DNA of 32,109 nt. It comes from Marinobacter sp. (GTDB taxonomy: Bacteria; Pseudomonadota; Gammaproteobacteria; Pseudomonadales; Oleiphilaceae). Below are positions 25,107 to 32,109 of this stretch, piece by piece. The first letter of the stretch is position 1, and each line of letters starts with the position of its first letter. The notes under the pieces are model-generated. The model did not search any database and was not told the DNA's origin. It was given only the letters and a program-made list of their open reading frames with translations. The translations under genes and the position numbers were made by a program. Location of the stretch: positions 1-32,109 of the forward strand of contig JAKLLS010000029.1 of the NCBI GenBank assembly GCA_022014155.1, written 5' to 3'.

Positions 25107-25135
25107 CTGACGCGACCTTCCAGATACGGTATCCT
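25107..25135 (+). promoter_or_regulatory. candidate sigma-70 promoter for upp
   Basis: CTGACG (four of six to TTGACA), a 17-base spacer and TATCCT (four of six to TATAAT) lie about 50 bases before the upp ATG. The match is moderate, but spacing and position are good. Confidence 0.4.
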
Positions 25136-25182
25136 TTCGCCATTCCGACACAGCCGACAGATGACAGACATAGGTGACCACC

Positions 25183-25821
25183 ATGCCAATCCACGAGGTT
25201 AAACACCCCCTGATCCGCCACAAGCTCGGCCTGATGCGCCGCGCGGACATCAGCACCAAGAATTTTCGTGAACTGGCACAGGAAGTTGGTGCCCTGCTGA
25301 CCTACGAAGCCACCCAGGATTTCTCCCTGCAGGAGAAAACCATCGAGGGTTGGGCCGGCCCGGTGAAAATCGAACAGATCCAGGGTAAAAAGGTCACCAT
25401 CGTGCCGATTCTCCGCGCTGGCATGGGCATGCTGGACGGTGTCCTCAGCCTGATTCCCGGCGCCCGTGTCAGCGTGGTCGGCCAGATCCGTGACGAAGAA
25501 ACCCTGGAGGCCAGCACCTACCTGGAAAAGCTGGTGGGCGAGCTGGACCAGCGTATGGCGATGATTATCGATCCGATGCTGGCCACTGGCGGCTCACTAA
25601 TCTCCACCATTGACCTTCTGAAAAAAGCCGGCAGCACCGAAATCCGTGCACTTATTCTGGTGGCAGCGCCGGAAGGTATTGAGAAAGTCCTGGAGAAACA
25701 CCCGGACGTATCCATCTACACGGCCTCAATTGACGAGCGACTGAACGAAAAAGGCTATATCCTTCCTGGACTTGGTGATGCCGGCGACAAAATATTCGGC
25801 ACCAAGCAGAAGGACGTCTGA
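25183..25821 (+). CDS. upp: uracil phosphoribosyltransferase
   Basis: The protein has 212 residues. It begins [19 protein letters not shown], as in E. coli Upp, and has the PRPP-binding motif [11 protein letters not shown] and a C-terminal uracil-binding [12 protein letters not shown]. It converts uracil and PRPP to UMP in the salvage pathway. The ATG at 25183 has AGGTGA five bases upstream; a GTG at 25174 would add three residues. It is followed two bases later by the uracil permease gene, so uptake and salvage are coupled. It is divergent from flhA. Confidence 0.97.
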   Translation: MPIHEVKHPLIRHKLGLMRRADISTKNFRELAQEVGALLTYEATQDFSLQEKTIEGWAGPVKIEQIQGKKVTIVPILRAGMGMLDGVLSLIPGARVSVVGQIRDEETLEASTYLEKLVGELDQRMAMIIDPMLATGGSLISTIDLLKKAGSTEIRALILVAAPEGIEKVLEKHPDVSIYTASIDERLNEKGYILPGLGDAGDKIFGTKQKDV

Positions 25822-25823
25822 AT

Positions 25824-27080
25824 ATGCAGGATCACACCAACGACCCGACCTGGAAACAGGCGATAGCCGGCTCACAAATGCTGCTGGTGGCCTTTGGCGC
25901 ACTGGTACTGATGCCGCTGATTACCGGCCTTGATCCCAACGTCGCCCTGTTTACCGCCGGCCTCGGCACGCTGATCTTCCACATCGTTACCGGCGGCCAG
26001 ATTCCCATCTTCCTTGCCTCCTCGTTCGCCTTTATCGCCCCGGTAATTGCTGCCAAGGGCCGTTTCGGGCTGGAAGAAACCATGGGCGGCCTGATGGCTG
26101 CCGGTATTCTCTACATCATCCTGAGCGGTGCCGTCCGGCTTCGCGGTACCGGATTCGTTACCCGTCTGCTGCCACCTGTGGTGATCGGTCCGGTCATCAT
26201 GGTGATCGGCCTGGGGCTGGCGCCGGTGGCTGTACATATGGCCTCGGGTCGTAGCGGCGACGGCGCCGCTGAACTGGTGCCCTATGACACCGCCATCTGG
26301 ATTGCGATGATTTCCCTGGTGGTAACCGTCATCATGTCGGTGTGGGCAAAAGGCATTTTCCGCCTGATCCCCATCATGTTTGGCGTGCTCGTCGGCTATA
26401 CCCTCTCCGCGTTTGCCGGCGTCGTTGATCTGACGCCAGTGCGCGAAGCCCCCTGGTTCGCCGTTCCGAATTTTGTCGCACCGGCCTTCAGCTGGAGCGC
26501 CATCCTGTTCATGATCCCGGTGGCCATTGCACCGGCCATTGAACACATTGGCGACATCCTTGCCATCGGCAACGTGACCCGCAAGAACTACCTGGAAAAG
26601 CCCGGCCTGCATCGCACCCTGCTGGGTGACGGCCTGGCCACCAGCGCCGCCTCCCTGCTGGGCGGACCGCCCAACACCACCTACTCGGAAGTCACCGGCG
26701 CCGTGGTCCTGACCCGCAATTTCAACCCGAAAGTGATGTGGTGGGCTGCGATCATCGCCATTGTTCTGGCCTTTGTCGGCAAGTTTGGCGCTGCCCTGCA
26801 GACCATCCCGGTACCGGTGATGGGCGGCATCCTCTGCCTGCTGTTCGGCTCCATTGCGGTGGTCGGCCTGAATACCCTGATTCGCCACCAGGTCGACCTG
26901 TCCCAGTCGCGCAACCTGGTGATCGTTGCCATCACCCTGGTGTTCGGCATCGGCGGCATGGCCATCGGCCAGTTCGAGGGCATCGCCCTGAGCGCCGTGG
27001 TGGCCATTTTCCTGAACCTCCTACTGCCGGGCACACGGGAAGCCTGGGGAAAGGCCATCTATGAGCAAAAAGCCGACTGA
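25824..27080 (+). CDS. uraA: uracil:proton symporter (NCS2 family), UraA-type
   Basis: The protein has 418 residues and about 12-14 membrane segments. The NCS2 motif region is visible as [22 protein letters not shown], with the conserved glutamate and histidine, and [15 protein letters not shown] follows. It imports uracil, which Upp then converts to UMP. It starts two bases after the upp stop and overlaps the next gene by 20 bases. Uracil specificity is inferred from the upp linkage; other NCS2 nucleobases are possible. Confidence 0.92.
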   Translation: MQDHTNDPTWKQAIAGSQMLLVAFGALVLMPLITGLDPNVALFTAGLGTLIFHIVTGGQIPIFLASSFAFIAPVIAAKGRFGLEETMGGLMAAGILYIILSGAVRLRGTGFVTRLLPPVVIGPVIMVIGLGLAPVAVHMASGRSGDGAAELVPYDTAIWIAMISLVVTVIMSVWAKGIFRLIPIMFGVLVGYTLSAFAGVVDLTPVREAPWFAVPNFVAPAFSWSAILFMIPVAIAPAIEHIGDILAIGNVTRKNYLEKPGLHRTLLGDGLATSAASLLGGPPNTTYSEVTGAVVLTRNFNPKVMWWAAIIAIVLAFVGKFGAALQTIPVPVMGGILCLLFGSIAVVGLNTLIRHQVDLSQSRNLVIVAITLVFGIGGMAIGQFEGIALSAVVAIFLNLLLPGTREAWGKAIYEQKAD

Positions 27081-27915
27081 CAGTTCCGGCATCAGCTTTA
27101 CCGCCCTTTACACCGGTGCCGTCTGGCACCGGCACGGGCTTTCCGATGACGTCCTGACCACCGAACAGGGCCGCTGGCTCTATCACCTGATGAGCCCCTT
27201 CGAAACCGCCAGCAAAGCCGCCATTGGTGGCAACATCCGCACCTTCCTGCTGCAACGCCACCTGATCATCGACCACCTGATCGACCAGGCGATCCAGCAG
27301 GACGGCGTCGACCAGGTACTGGAAATCGCCTGCGGCATGTCCCCCAGAGGCATCCGCTTACGGGAGAAACACCCCGACCTGAAGATGGTGGAAGCCGACC
27401 TGCCTGACATGGCCACCCGCAAAGCCGCCCGTCTCTTGACTGCAGGCCATCTCGGCGAGAATCATCAGGTCACCCCCATCGATATCCTGGCCGACAGCGG
27501 CGAAAACACCCTGGAAGTCGTAGTCGCCCGAACCTTCGACAACACCAAACCCATAGTGGTCGTCACCGAGGGGCTGACCAGCTACTTCTCCCTGGAAGTC
27601 ATCACCGAATTCTGGCAACGCCTGGCCAAAGTCCTGGCCGACCGCCCCGGTTCGGTGTACCTCTCAGAAAGTTACCTGATGCCAAAGCAACCGCTGCTAA
27701 GAAACTCCCTGAAAACCCTCGGCGGCCTCCTGGGCACCATGACCCGCAGCCAGGTCAGCTTCCACTTCGACGATGACCATCAGGCCTGTGACCACTTCCA
27801 GGCTTCCGGGTTTTCTTCCGTCCGGGTCTACAACCCCTCGGAGTTCTATGGCTTGTTGCCCATACCTGAAAGCCGCCATGATCCTATGGTTCGGGTTGTA
27901 AGTGCTCGGGTCTGA
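27061..27915 (+). CDS. class I SAM-dependent methyltransferase, leucine carboxyl methyltransferase-like
   Basis: The protein has 284 residues. Motif I is LEIACGMSPRG, with an acidic residue at the end of the next strand (MVEADLPDM). The LCM/PPM1-like segment VVVTEGLTSYFSLEVI follows, as in bacterial O-methyltransferases of this family. The substrate is unknown. The ATG lies inside the last 20 bases of uraA, so it is translationally coupled to uracil uptake, but no biochemical link is evident. The stop faces flhB across a 196-base convergent gap. Confidence 0.8.
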   Translation: MSKKPTDSSGISFTALYTGAVWHRHGLSDDVLTTEQGRWLYHLMSPFETASKAAIGGNIRTFLLQRHLIIDHLIDQAIQQDGVDQVLEIACGMSPRGIRLREKHPDLKMVEADLPDMATRKAARLLTAGHLGENHQVTPIDILADSGENTLEVVVARTFDNTKPIVVVTEGLTSYFSLEVITEFWQRLAKVLADRPGSVYLSESYLMPKQPLLRNSLKTLGGLLGTMTRSQVSFHFDDDHQACDHFQASGFSSVRVYNPSEFYGLLPIPESRHDPMVRVVSARV

Positions 27916-28116
27916 GTTTGGTTTTTTGGTCTTGTAGCCTGATGATTTCGGTGAAGGGTGGTTGTGGTTGCCGCCTCCCAAAAATTTCGGAGGCCATGGA
28001 TGGCCGGAGAGAAGCGCACACGGACGTGCTTGTAGCGGTTTTTTGGCAGGGCCACCAACAAATGCCCTCCCCCGAAACCCAGCAGGCTACAACAGACCAA
28101 AGGCAACCAATTCAGA
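27911..28116. repeat. large imperfect inverted repeat filling a convergent gap
   Basis: The 196 bases between the methyltransferase and flhB stops read similarly from both ends. Both arms begin with TCTGA (including the two stops), then share TTGGTT, TTTGGTC, a perfect ten-base TTGTAGCCTG/CAGGCTACAA (27932-27941 and 28083-28092), TTTCGG and AGGG, and end near A-runs at 27980-27984 and 28039-28044. The centre holds further hairpins: GCCTCC/GGAGGC (27973-27994) and GGCCAT/ATGGCC (27992-28005). It may be a bidirectional terminator, or two inverted copies of a dispersed intergenic repeat. Confidence 0.6.
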
Positions 28117-29248
28117 CATCCCGCCGCATATCAGGCGGAATCGGAAAGTCCGGCATACCGGGCCGATCACCGCGCCCCTTGCGGAACTGCCGCAACTGGA
28201 AGACGTAGGCCAGCACCTGCGCAATGGCCATGTAAAGGCCGTCGGGAATCTCCCCCCCGACCTCGGTATTGTGATACACCGCCCGGGTCAGCGGTGGCGT
28301 TCTCAGAATCTCGACTTTGTTCTCGCGGGCAATTTCCATGATTTTGAACGCCATCTCATCGGCCCCCTTGGCCACCACGATCGGCGCCGCCATGGATTTC
28401 TGATCGTACTTCAGGGCCACCGCATAATGCGTCGGGTTGGTGATCACCACATCGGCTCCGGGCACATCCTGCATCATCCGGCGCTGGGCCATTTCACGTT
28501 GCAGCTGGCGGATGCGGCCCTTCACTTCCGGTTTACCTTCGGTGTCCTTGAATTCGTCTTTGACCTCCTGCTTGGTCATGCGCAGTTTCTTCTGGTGGTC
28601 GAAGATCTGGAACGGCACATCGATGGCGGCGATGATGATGGTCGCGGCAGACAGGAAGAAGAAGGTCCAGCCCAGGGTCCAGAGTACGTGTTCCATGGCC
28701 GGGATGGCGGGTTCCTCGGCAATGCTCAGCAAGTCCTCGGTCCGCAGGTTGAGGATCAGGATGGCAAGCGCCAGTACCAGCCCCACTTTCAGGATGGCCT
28801 TGACCAGTTCGATCAGGGACCGCAGGGAGAACATGCGTTTCAGGCCCTTGATCGGGTCCATACGGTTGAGTTTTGGCGCAACGGCTTTGCCGCTGATCAG
28901 CAGACCGCCGATGCCGATGGAGCCGGCAATGGCGGCGATCAGCAGCAGGATCAGGATCGGTGACAGGGCCAGTGCCGCTTCTTTGGCGGAGGCCAGGAGC
29001 TGCACGCTCATGTGGCGGGTGTCGAAGATGGCGGAGCGTTCGATGACGAAGCTGTCGCGCATGATACTTTCAAGGGAAGCGCCCAGGCTGGCGCCAAACA
29101 TCAGCAGGCCGCCAGCACCGGCCATGAGGACGGCCATGGTGGCCAGTTCCTTGGAACGAGCGGTCTGGCCGTCCTCCTTGGCTTTTTCCAGCCTTCGGGG
29201 GGTGGCCTCTTCCGTTTTTTCCTGACTATTGTCGTTTTCTTCAGCCAT
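28112..29248 (-). CDS. flhB: flagellar export switch protein FlhB
   Basis: The protein has 378 residues: a charged N-terminus (AEENDNSQEKTEEATPRR), four membrane segments (about 35-60, 90-115, 148-168, 187-210), then the cytoplasmic domain with the autocleavage motif NPTH at 271-274. After cleavage, FlhB-C switches export from hook to filament proteins. The ATG overlaps the fliR stop by one base. Its C-terminal domain is the paralogue of the small FlhX-like protein encoded at 10547-10834. Confidence 0.97.
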   Translation of the reverse strand: MAEENDNSQEKTEEATPRRLEKAKEDGQTARSKELATMAVLMAGAGGLLMFGASLGASLESIMRDSFVIERSAIFDTRHMSVQLLASAKEAALALSPILILLLIAAIAGSIGIGGLLISGKAVAPKLNRMDPIKGLKRMFSLRSLIELVKAILKVGLVLALAILILNLRTEDLLSIAEEPAIPAMEHVLWTLGWTFFFLSAATIIIAAIDVPFQIFDHQKKLRMTKQEVKDEFKDTEGKPEVKGRIRQLQREMAQRRMMQDVPGADVVITNPTHYAVALKYDQKSMAAPIVVAKGADEMAFKIMEIARENKVEILRTPPLTRAVYHNTEVGGEIPDGLYMAIAQVLAYVFQLRQFRKGRGDRPGMPDFPIPPDMRRDV

Positions 29249-30033
29249 CAGGGCTGCCCTTGCAGGTTCCGCATAAACTCAAAGGTTTCTCTCGTGTACT
29301 GCTCGAAGTGCGGCAGAAAATTGGCGTGCAGCACCCATATGGAGAAGAGTCCAAAAATCAGGCCAATTGGAAAGCCCAGGGCGAAAATATTCATCTGGGG
29401 TGCCGCTCGGGTCATCACGCCGAAGGCAATGCTGACGATCAGAACGGCGGAGACCGCTGGTAATGCCAACAGCATGGCGGACACAAACATCCAGCTGACG
29501 CGGTGGGCCAGTTCCCAGACTCCGACCTGGCCCAGGCCTTCAAATCCGACGGGCAGTGTCCGGAAGCTTTCCACGAAGATTTCAAACATCACCAGGTGGC
29601 CGTTCATGGCGAGGAACAGCAGGGTGATGGTGATGGTGTAGATCTGGGACAGCACCGGAACGTTGACGCCGTTGGCGGGGTCGACCATGGAGGCGAAGCC
29701 GAGGCCCATTTGCATGGCGATCATCTGGCCGGCGACGACGAAAAGTTGCCACAGCGCGGTCATGGCGAAGCCCATGCCGACGCCAATAAGGATCTGTTGA
29801 AGGGTGATCACCACCGCATCGGCACTGAATGCTTCCACCTGGGGCGCGGGCGGGAGCAAGGGCACGATGAGGATAGTGATGAGCAGGGCCAGGCCCAGGC
29901 GCGCTCTGGCCGGTACCAGCTGGGCGCCGAAGATGGGGACGACCATCAGGAAGCTGGCGATGCGAAACAGTGGCCAAAGGTGCTGTCCGACCCACTGGCC
30001 GATCAGGTCAGCGCTGATTTCGGTCGGTATCAT
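29248..30033 (-). CDS. fliR: flagellar export protein FliR
   Basis: The protein has 261 residues, with about six membrane segments and a family-typical N-terminal region (MIPTEISADLIGQWVG). FliR forms the export-gate core with FliP and FliQ. The ATG at 30033 is preferred over a TTG one codon upstream. It starts three bases after the fliQ stop and ends one base into flhB, the conserved order. Confidence 0.95.
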   Translation of the reverse strand: MIPTEISADLIGQWVGQHLWPLFRIASFLMVVPIFGAQLVPARARLGLALLITILIVPLLPPAPQVEAFSADAVVITLQQILIGVGMGFAMTALWQLFVVAGQMIAMQMGLGFASMVDPANGVNVPVLSQIYTITITLLFLAMNGHLVMFEIFVESFRTLPVGFEGLGQVGVWELAHRVSWMFVSAMLLALPAVSAVLIVSIAFGVMTRAAPQMNIFALGFPIGLIFGLFSIWVLHANFLPHFEQYTRETFEFMRNLQGQP

Positions 30034-30036
30034 CAA

Positions 30037-30306
30037 TCAGCCAATCAGGTAGGGAATGCTGGTTATCAAGCCTTCCGCGTGATCAAGCAGTTTGGTCAGC
30101 ATCCACGGGCCGGCGGCGATGATGACGATCAGGGTTACCAGTAGGCGCGGCAGGAAGCTGAGGGTCTGTTCGTTGATCTGGGTAGCGGCCTGGAAGGTGC
30201 TGACCACCAGACCGATCACCAGGCCGGGGCCGATGATAACGGCGGACAACAGGACGATCATCCACAGCGCTTCACGGACGATATCTATGACGGTTTCCGG
30301 GGTCAT
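30037..30306 (-). CDS. fliQ: flagellar export protein FliQ
   Basis: The protein has 89 residues and two membrane segments (about 16-38 and 50-75), and begins MTPETVIDIVREALW as expected for FliQ. The TQINEQTLSFLPRL segment between and after the helices is conserved. It assembles with FliP and FliR into the gate. It is nine bases after fliP. Confidence 0.96.
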   Translation of the reverse strand: MTPETVIDIVREALWMIVLLSAVIIGPGLVIGLVVSTFQAATQINEQTLSFLPRLLVTLIVIIAAGPWMLTKLLDHAEGLITSIPYLIG

Positions 30307-30315
30307 ACGCGGCTC

Positions 30316-31080
30316 CTATATCCCGTAACTGGCGGCCAGTGTACCCATGATCAGCGCCCAGCCGTCCACCAGTACGAAGAGCATGATCTTGAACGGCAGC
30401 GAGATAATGATCGGTGACAGCATCATCATACCCATGGCCATCAGCACGCTGGCCACGACCATGTCGATGATCAGGAAGGGGATAAACAGTATGAAGCCAA
30501 TCTGGAAGGCGGTTTTCAGCTCACTGGTGACGAACGCGGGCAACAGCACCCAGAAGGACACGTCCTCCGGCGAGTCATACTGTTCGTCCGCAATGCGCAT
30601 GAACAGTCCGAGGTCACTTTCCCGGGTCTGGCCCAGCATGAATTCGCGGAACGGCATGCTGGCGCGTTCAACCGCTTCCAGTGAGGTAATTTCTTCTGTC
30701 ATATAGGGTTGCAGGCCAACCCGGTTTGCCTCTTCCAGAACCGGCTTCATGATGAAAATGCTGAGAAACAGGGCCAGCCCCAAAAGAATCTGGTTGGACG
30801 GTGTCGCTTGCAACCCCAAGGCCTGACGCAGGATGGCAAACACCACGATGATGCGGGTGAACGAGGTCATCATCATCAACATGGCCGGCAGGAACGTCAG
30901 CGCGGTCATCAACGCCAGGATCTGCAAGGTGACGGAATACTCCTGCACACCCTGCTCCTCGCCCGGAGTCATGGTGAACGCCGGAATCCCGGGCAGGTCG
31001 GCGAATACCGCCGGACTCCAGCCCGCCAGCAGAATCAGGGGAGCCAGTGAAAGGCATCGCTTCAGAATACTTGCGATCAT
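30316..31080 (-). CDS. fliP: flagellar export protein FliP
   Basis: The protein has 254 residues. A signal peptide (about 1-27, ending FADL) is followed by four membrane segments, with the signature [22 protein letters not shown] and the late segment [16 protein letters not shown]. FliP is the main ring of the export gate. The ATG at 31080 places the signal peptide at the start and lies four bases after the fliO stop; a longer reading to 31125 is not supported. Confidence 0.96.
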   Translation of the reverse strand: MIASILKRCLSLAPLILLAGWSPAVFADLPGIPAFTMTPGEEQGVQEYSVTLQILALMTALTFLPAMLMMMTSFTRIIVVFAILRQALGLQATPSNQILLGLALFLSIFIMKPVLEEANRVGLQPYMTEEITSLEAVERASMPFREFMLGQTRESDLGLFMRIADEQYDSPEDVSFWVLLPAFVTSELKTAFQIGFILFIPFLIIDMVVASVLMAMGMMMLSPIIISLPFKIMLFVLVDGWALIMGTLAASYGI

Positions 31081-31084
31081 CGGC

Positions 31085-31561
31085 TCAGCCTTCCTTCGAT
31101 GACGGTGCGTTCCAGGACTTGCCAATCATGCCCTGAAGGCGGCGGGCAAAATCACTGGACGAGCCCTGACCGGGGGTCACGACTGGTTCGTCAAACACGT
31201 GCAGTGTGCGGATGGCGGAAGGGGTGATGCCCACCAGTATCTGCGTACCACCGACATCGATCAGCGCAATACGTTCCCTGGCACCCAGCGCCATGACGGA
31301 AACCACTTTGATGGCCTGGTTGTTCATTCCGGTCATGCCATTCATGCGACGAATGATCCAGGCACAGCCGTATATGATCGCAATGACCGCAAGCAACCCA
31401 CCGCCCAGACTCAGCATGGTGATCAGGGTGTCCGGAGCCCGGTTGCTCTCTTCCTGCACGGGGGCTTCTTCCGCCAGCGCCATGATTGGCAGCAATCCCG
31501 TCAGGATAACCGCGACGCAACTGCACCAGCGCCGACTGAAGATTCCACTCATCCGCCCCAT
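31085..31561 (-). CDS. fliO: flagellar export assembly protein FliO
   Basis: The protein has 158 residues from the ATG at 31561, with an alternative ATG at 31552 (three codons later). A signal-like hydrophobic stretch (about 10-28, ending ALAEE) and a second membrane segment (about 46-67, [25 protein letters not shown]) are followed by a small cytoplasmic domain with [23 protein letters not shown]. FliO helps assemble FliP. The start lies one base after the fliN stop. Sequence is poorly conserved in this family, so the call leans on order and topology. Confidence 0.9.
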   Translation of the reverse strand: MGRMSGIFSRRWCSCVAVILTGLLPIMALAEEAPVQEESNRAPDTLITMLSLGGGLLAVIAIIYGCAWIIRRMNGMTGMNNQAIKVVSVMALGARERIALIDVGGTQILVGITPSAIRTLHVFDEPVVTPGQGSSSDFARRLQGMIGKSWNAPSSKEG

Positions 31562-31562
31562 A

Positions 31563-32066
31563 TTACTTCTGCAACCGCTTGATTCGCTCGCCCGGGCTGA
31601 TGACGTCGGTGAGTCGAATACCAAACTTTTCGTTGACCATGACAACCTCACCATGGGCGATCAGGGTGCCATTAACCAGCACATCCAGTGGTTCACCCGC
31701 TAGGCGATCCAGCTCAATGACGGAGCCCTGGTTCAACTGCAGCAGGTTGCGAATCGGAATCTGGGTGTTGCCCACTTCCATCGAAATAGTGACCGGGATG
31801 TCCAGAATGACGTCCATATCCGGCGCAGGACCGCTGCCCTGGGTCACGCCGGTAGTTTCGTCGAATTCCTCCATCGGCGCGGCGCGGACGTTGTCATTGC
31901 TACCCTTGCCTTCCTCGGACGGCTCTGCTTCGGCCATGGCCGCGGCCCACTCATCCTCGCGGGAGCCCCCATCGTCACCGGACTCTTCCATGGCGGATTC
32001 CCATTCAGCTGCGAGCTTTTCGTCTTCGCTGAGTTCCTGATCGTCTTTTTTGTTGTCGTCAGCCAT
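31563..32066 (-). CDS. fliN: flagellar motor switch protein FliN
   Basis: The protein has 167 residues. The first 85 residues are acidic and of low complexity. The SpoA (FliN/FliM C-terminal) domain follows at about 88-165, with DIPVTISMEVGNTQIPIRNLLQLNQGSVIELD and GEVVMVNEKFGIRLTDV. FliN forms the C-ring base, binds FliH and helps CheY-driven switching. An AAGGTGGG ribosome site precedes the ATG. The ATG overlaps the end of the upstream reading frame (probable fliM) by eight bases. Confidence 0.95.
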   Translation of the reverse strand: MADDNKKDDQELSEDEKLAAEWESAMEESGDDGGSREDEWAAAMAEAEPSEEGKGSNDNVRAAPMEEFDETTGVTQGSGPAPDMDVILDIPVTISMEVGNTQIPIRNLLQLNQGSVIELDRLAGEPLDVLVNGTLIAHGEVVMVNEKFGIRLTDVISPGERIKRLQK

Positions 32067-32109
32067 TGCGTCCCACCTTCAGTTGTTTCTTGACCCTGGG
32101 CAGCGTTGC
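32059..32109 (-). CDS. fliM: probable 3' end of fliM (partial)
   Basis: On the minus strand one frame is open from the window edge to a TGA at 32059-32061 and encodes 16 basic residues ending in GRNG. It overlaps the fliN ATG by eight bases. fliM precedes fliN in this conserved order, so this is its inferred tail; no FliM motif can be seen in so short a piece. Confidence 0.45.
   Translation of the reverse strand, partial: ATLPRVKKQLKVGRNG

Noticed and set aside
25872..26888. A 338-codon minus-strand open frame opposite uraA.
   Set aside because: Its composition (Gly, His, Gln, Asp rich) mirrors a membrane protein read backwards, and uraA on the other strand is a clear NCS2 transporter.
27962..28963. 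A long plus-strand open frame across the convergent gap and flhB.
   Set aside because: It is antisense to flhB over most of its length, shows low-complexity, His/Gln/Asp-rich composition typical of a shadow frame, and starts in the palindrome.

Overview
The window reads as a chromosomal segment of a polarly flagellated marine gammaproteobacterium, most likely Marinobacter or a close relative. This rests on the recognisable protein families and on a gene order that parallels the Pseudomonas core flagellar/chemotaxis locus followed by the ccm locus. Genus-level assignment is inference. The DNA is moderately GC-rich, coding density is very high, and no gene-free stretch exceeds 300 bases. I saw no tRNA, rRNA, CRISPR array, insertion sequence or prophage.

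Layout. (1) Positions 1-1766, plus strand: the last codons of an upstream gene (probably a Bat-type vWA/TPR protein), then a BatD-family membrane protein. (2) 1794-9017, minus strand: a complete cytochrome c maturation operon, ccmABCDEFGHI, transcribed from ccmA toward ccmI. (3) 9201-10834, plus strand: a two-gene unit of a FliK-like hook-length protein and a 95-residue stand-alone homologue of the FlhB C-terminal domain. (4) 10868-24978, minus strand: flhA-flhF-fleN-fliA-cheY-cheZ-cheA-cheB-motC-motD-parC-parP-cheW-DUF2802. (5) 25183-27915, plus strand: upp, uraA and a leucine-carboxyl-methyltransferase-like gene, a metabolic insert that splits the flagellar genes. (6) 28112-32109, minus strand: the 3' end of fliM (probable), then fliN-fliO-fliP-fliQ-fliR-flhB.

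How the genes work together. FliOPQR, FlhB and FlhA form the flagellar type III export gate. FliN (with FliM) forms the switch. FlhF and FleN set flagellar position and number at the pole. FliA is the late flagellar sigma factor. CheA, CheW, CheB, CheY and CheZ are the signalling pathway, MotC/MotD a stator, and ParC/ParP (a ParA-like ATPase and a CheW-domain protein) match the system that places chemoreceptor arrays at the pole in Vibrio. Promoter-like sequences fit this hierarchy: a close sigma-54 (-24/-12) match precedes flhA, a close sigma-28 (FliA-type) match precedes parC-parP, and a weaker sigma-54 match lies before cheW.

Most notable observations: a three-copy acidic motif in the CheA linker that resembles both the FliM N-terminal and the CheZ C-terminal CheY-binding peptides; the sigma-28 promoter of parC-parP; a roughly 200-base imperfect palindrome filling the gap between two convergent genes; and the FliK-like/FlhB-C pair.
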